Shown one piece after another: positions 6,816 through 8,694 of a stretch of 8,694 nucleotides of DNA. The DNA is from an uncultured Pirellulaceae bacterium (lineage in GTDB: Bacteria; Planctomycetota; Planctomycetia; Pirellulales; Pirellulaceae). Location of the stretch: assembly GCA_947259675.1 (NCBI GenBank), contig CAMYNE010000109.1, positions 1 to 8,694 of the forward strand. Direction: 5' to 3'. A program made the position numbers and the translations under genes. Below the pieces are notes generated by a model, which saw only the letters and a list, made by a program, of their open reading frames with translations, made no database searches and was not told the DNA's origin. The first letter of the stretch is position 1; every line of letters begins with the position of its first letter.

Positions 6816-6834
6816 GGCAAATGCGGTTTGGCAA
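6807..6834 (+). repeat. Perfect tandem repeat, two copies of a 14-bp unit
   Basis: The unit ATGCGGTTTGGCAA occurs at 6807-6820 and again, identical, at 6821-6834. The first copy overlaps the right arm of the hairpin, so the second copy provides an alternative partner (GCGGTTT) for the left arm AAACCGC. It is most likely a slippage duplication. Confidence 0.85.
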
Positions 6835-7033
6835 CGTCCGTTCGTGCAGTCGGGCGATGTGACCGATGCAGGTTAGCAGAGGGGCAAATGCCCTGCTCAA
6901 CCGAGCTCTCGATCCAAAAAACGGTCGATAAATGGCTAACCCAAAAACTACCGCGCCTTGACGAGTATTTGGAACACCGTCTCAGGGAACAACGGATTAA
7001 CGGCAAACCGGGAGACTCGCTGTTCGCGACGGT

Positions 7034-8359
7034 CTACTTGTCCGGGTACTCGAACTTTCTGCCAAGTGCCTCGCCAGCTTGTTCAAAAATGGGTTTAAGC
7101 ACTTCGCTCATATCCAGCCTTCCGGCCTCAATCTCCGGTGAATATCCGACTCGGTCTGCCGCAGAAACTGGCTTGGCAGGATAGGCCAAGGGAGGGTTCC
7201 AGGTGTGCTCGTCGATGACCGCCATTCGCTCCCGGATTCCGTCCTTGGTTACATTCCAAACCATGAAATCCTCCGCCAAACTCAGTGGCCCATCGTAGGT
7301 CGAGCGTACTCTTTCCAGCACACCTGGCGTTGTGTCAGTGTCCTTAAAGAAATGATAAGCAACAGCATGGCGCGGCTTGACCATACTCATGACTTTGCCG
7401 AATGCCTCCGGAGCCGTGTGAATTTGCGTTCCGACCTGCAAGGCAGCTTCAGGCGTGAGCCGATATTTTGAGATCAGATCGGGAACCGCGATGAAACACT
7501 CATGAATCGCGAGGTCGGCTCCCTTGGCGTTCTCGATGAACCACTTGTTGGGAAACGTGTCGCTGCCGTAGATAATTTTCAAGCCATTCCACTCCAACGA
7601 ATAACTGACTGAGCCGTCAATGGAATGAATGGCCGGAAATGATCGGATCGTCACACCGTTTTCCTGATAAACGATTTGCTCTTTCTTGTAATCGAACTCA
7701 TGTACCTCGGTCGTAAAGCCGCGGACGTCCGTCTGGCCCAAGCGCCCAGCGAGGTCCCAGGCATACATTTTTTCCATGGCGTCGATCGCAGCCTTGGTGC
7801 CAAGTTCCGGCGTGGCACCACGCGGCCCCCAAATTCTCAACGGAGTAAAGCGTCCGGCTAATCCAGCGCTAACGAACAATGACCCGATATCTCCGAAATG
7901 GTCGGCATGCAAATGGCCGATAAAGACTTTATCCAAAAACGCGGTTGGAATCTGTAGGGCAAAAAGCCGCTCCCCGGCTCCGTCTCCAATATCGAAGATG
8001 AACTTATCGCCATTACCAAGTTCCATGAGGAAGCACGCTGCTGCCTGGGCTGGTCGTGGCGTTGGCATTCCGGTGCCACAGGCGATGATCCGAATCTCAT
8101 TCGGATCCAGGGCCTCGCTGTTGGGTGTGTAGAAGTCTCTTTCCCGCGCTTCGGTTGGAGAAATCAGCGGCTCATCTTGAACAGCAATTGGGGCAGCTGG
8201 TGATTCAAGAGTCTTTGCCCTGTTTGTCGATTCTACGTTTGTCGCTGCGTTGGCTGAAGCTACCGTCAGTGGCGCATCTTGTTGGGAAAAATAAAGCCCG
8301 GCAACTAGACCTACGACAAGACCGATCCCGAGGCCTACCTGGAGTTTTCCAATTTTCAT
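7034..8359 (-). CDS. MBL-fold metallo-hydrolase, GntH-like (RNase Z-like beta-lactamase fold), N-terminally anchored
   Basis: A 441-residue protein. Residues 1-6 are basic and 8-24 form one hydrophobic segment, so it is a signal anchor or signal peptide, followed by a low-complexity Ala/Thr/Ser linker to ~80. The catalytic domain begins at IRIIACGTGMPTP (89-101). The metal motif HLHADH is at 149-154 (H149, H151, D153, H154). Further probable ligands are H245 (FPAIHS), D267 (YGSDTFP) and H336 (AYHFF). The motif order and the sequence NVTKDGIRERMAVIDE (369-384) match the family that genome annotation names GntH after the guanitoxin cluster. No other guanitoxin gene is seen here, so that pathway is not implied. 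The substrate is unknown. The position outside the cytoplasm is inferred from the N-terminus. The start has a GGGA ribosome-binding site 7 nt upstream (8367-8370 on the plus strand). It faces away from the regulator-like gene at 8534. Confidence 0.88.
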   Translation of the reverse strand: MKIGKLQVGLGIGLVVGLVAGLYFSQQDAPLTVASANAATNVESTNRAKTLESPAAPIAVQDEPLISPTEARERDFYTPNSEALDPNEIRIIACGTGMPTPRPAQAAACFLMELGNGDKFIFDIGDGAGERLFALQIPTAFLDKVFIGHLHADHFGDIGSLFVSAGLAGRFTPLRIWGPRGATPELGTKAAIDAMEKMYAWDLAGRLGQTDVRGFTTEVHEFDYKKEQIVYQENGVTIRSFPAIHSIDGSVSYSLEWNGLKIIYGSDTFPNKWFIENAKGADLAIHECFIAVPDLISKYRLTPEAALQVGTQIHTAPEAFGKVMSMVKPRHAVAYHFFKDTDTTPGVLERVRSTYDGPLSLAEDFMVWNVTKDGIRERMAVIDEHTWNPPLAYPAKPVSAADRVGYSPEIEAGRLDMSEVLKPIFEQAGEALGRKFEYPDK

Positions 8360-8533
8360 TTTTTTGTCCCGATTACCTTGTTAATCCATGATTGCGGACT
8401 CTGGTTGAACGAATCAATGGCGATAATGACATCTGGCATGTAACGTACCGAGCAGATTAGCTTGTTGCAAATTGACGTGCTATCCTGATAGTTTCACAGT
8501 TATCCGATTCGTCTCAGTTCTGAAAAGAAGAAC

Positions 8534-8694
8534 GTGTCACCAGCCTCGCCACTGAAATCGTATTCGCTGATCGAAACCGCAAATGTGGATGTCGCGCAAG
8601 AAATTGTGTCGCGTGAACTAACGAATTCCAGAATAAATAAGGTTGGGAACGAATCACTTTTTCGTTTCGAAATGAACGGAGCCCGCTTCGGAGA
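8534..8694 (+). CDS. Possible AraC-family transcriptional regulator, N-terminal fragment (3' end outside window)
   Basis: A frame opening at GTG 8534 runs to the window edge without a stop (53 codons). An in-frame TAG at 8489-8491 and the absence of ATG after it make GTG the likely start, preceded by a purine-rich AAAAGAAGAA. The peptide has an SLIETANVDVAQEIVSREL stretch and then SLFRFEMNGARFG (41-53). This resembles the beginning of the AraC-binding-like sensor domain, where an acidic helix is followed by an 'F.F..NG.R.G' strand. The DNA-binding helix-turn-helix part would lie beyond the window and is not seen. Its divergent arrangement, with a 174-nt gap to the metallo-hydrolase gene, fits a regulator acting on that neighbour or on genes further downstream. 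The family call is tentative. Confidence 0.5.
   Translation, partial: MSPASPLKSYSLIETANVDVAQEIVSRELTNSRINKVGNESLFRFEMNGARFG

Larger units (their letters stand above)
6617..7033. other. Gene-poor 417-nt stretch between convergent genes
   Basis: The region lies between the chimeric ORF (plus strand) and the 3' end of the metallo-hydrolase gene (minus strand). No convincing gene is seen. A plus-strand frame open from 6702 runs into the antisense of the metallo-hydrolase gene and has Cys/Arg-rich, low-order content typical of chance. The stretch holds an imperfect hairpin (6783-6815), a perfect 14-bp tandem repeat (6807-6834), and a 12-bp direct repeat with one mismatch (ACCGACAGATCT at 6670-6681, ACCGAAAGATCT at 6733-6744). 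It may be decayed sequence carried in with the permease fragment. Confidence 0.5.

Noticed and set aside
6702..7184. Plus-strand open frame of 160 codons with several Cys-x-x-Cys-like pairs
   Set aside because: Its last ~50 codons are antisense to the conserved end of the metallo-hydrolase gene, the composition is Arg/Cys-rich in the manner of a chance frame, there is no convincing ribosome-binding site, and no family is recognisable.
8462..8500. Possible promoter for the regulator-like gene (TTGTTG/TTGCAA/TTGACG with TATCCT or TGATAG)
   Set aside because: No combination gives both good hexamers and 16-18 nt spacing.
1..8694. tRNA, rRNA, CRISPR arrays and insertion sequences
   Set aside because: No cloverleaf-like tRNA pattern, no rRNA-like stretch, no regularly spaced repeats and no transposase motif were seen on either strand.

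Overview
The window looks like a bacterial chromosome segment of moderate GC, probably from a planctomycete (Pirellulaceae-like). This is an inference from protein flavour: the polysaccharide deacetylase type, the GT87-like membrane protein, the GntH-like metallo-hydrolase, and the weak or absent Shine-Dalgarno sequences before most starts. No rRNA or other taxonomic marker is present, so the assignment is tentative.

Positions 1-5129 hold a tight, co-directional block of six genes for making or modifying a surface polysaccharide. They are the C-terminal end of a family 4-like glycosyltransferase, a family 2 glycosyltransferase starting directly after its stop codon, a DegT/DnrJ/EryC1 PLP aminotransferase, a Gfo/Idh/MocA oxidoreductase, a left-handed beta-helix acyltransferase with a C-terminal Cys pair module, and a NodB-type polysaccharide deacetylase overlapping the acyltransferase by 8 nt. 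The central three (oxidoreductase, aminotransferase, N-acyltransferase) are the three enzyme types used to make 3-acetamido sugars in Wlb/Wbp-type pathways. The simplest reading is oxidation of a sugar ring carbon, transamination of the keto group, N-acylation of the amine, and transfer by the glycosyltransferases. Deacetylation may follow.

Positions 5198-6616 hold a plausible sigma70-type promoter followed by one long membrane-protein ORF. Its first ~320 residues look like a GT87/DUF2029 polyprenyl-phosphate-dependent glycosyltransferase. Its last ~125 residues look like the C-terminal third of an APC-family amino acid permease. The two parts are joined in frame, and this chimera is the most unusual thing in the window. 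It is followed by about 417 nt with no convincing gene but with an imperfect hairpin and a perfect 14-bp tandem repeat.

Positions 7034-8359 (minus strand) encode a membrane-anchored or exported MBL-fold metallo-hydrolase of the type annotated as GntH. Divergent from it, starting at 8534 and running off the window, is the N-terminus of what may be an AraC-type regulator.
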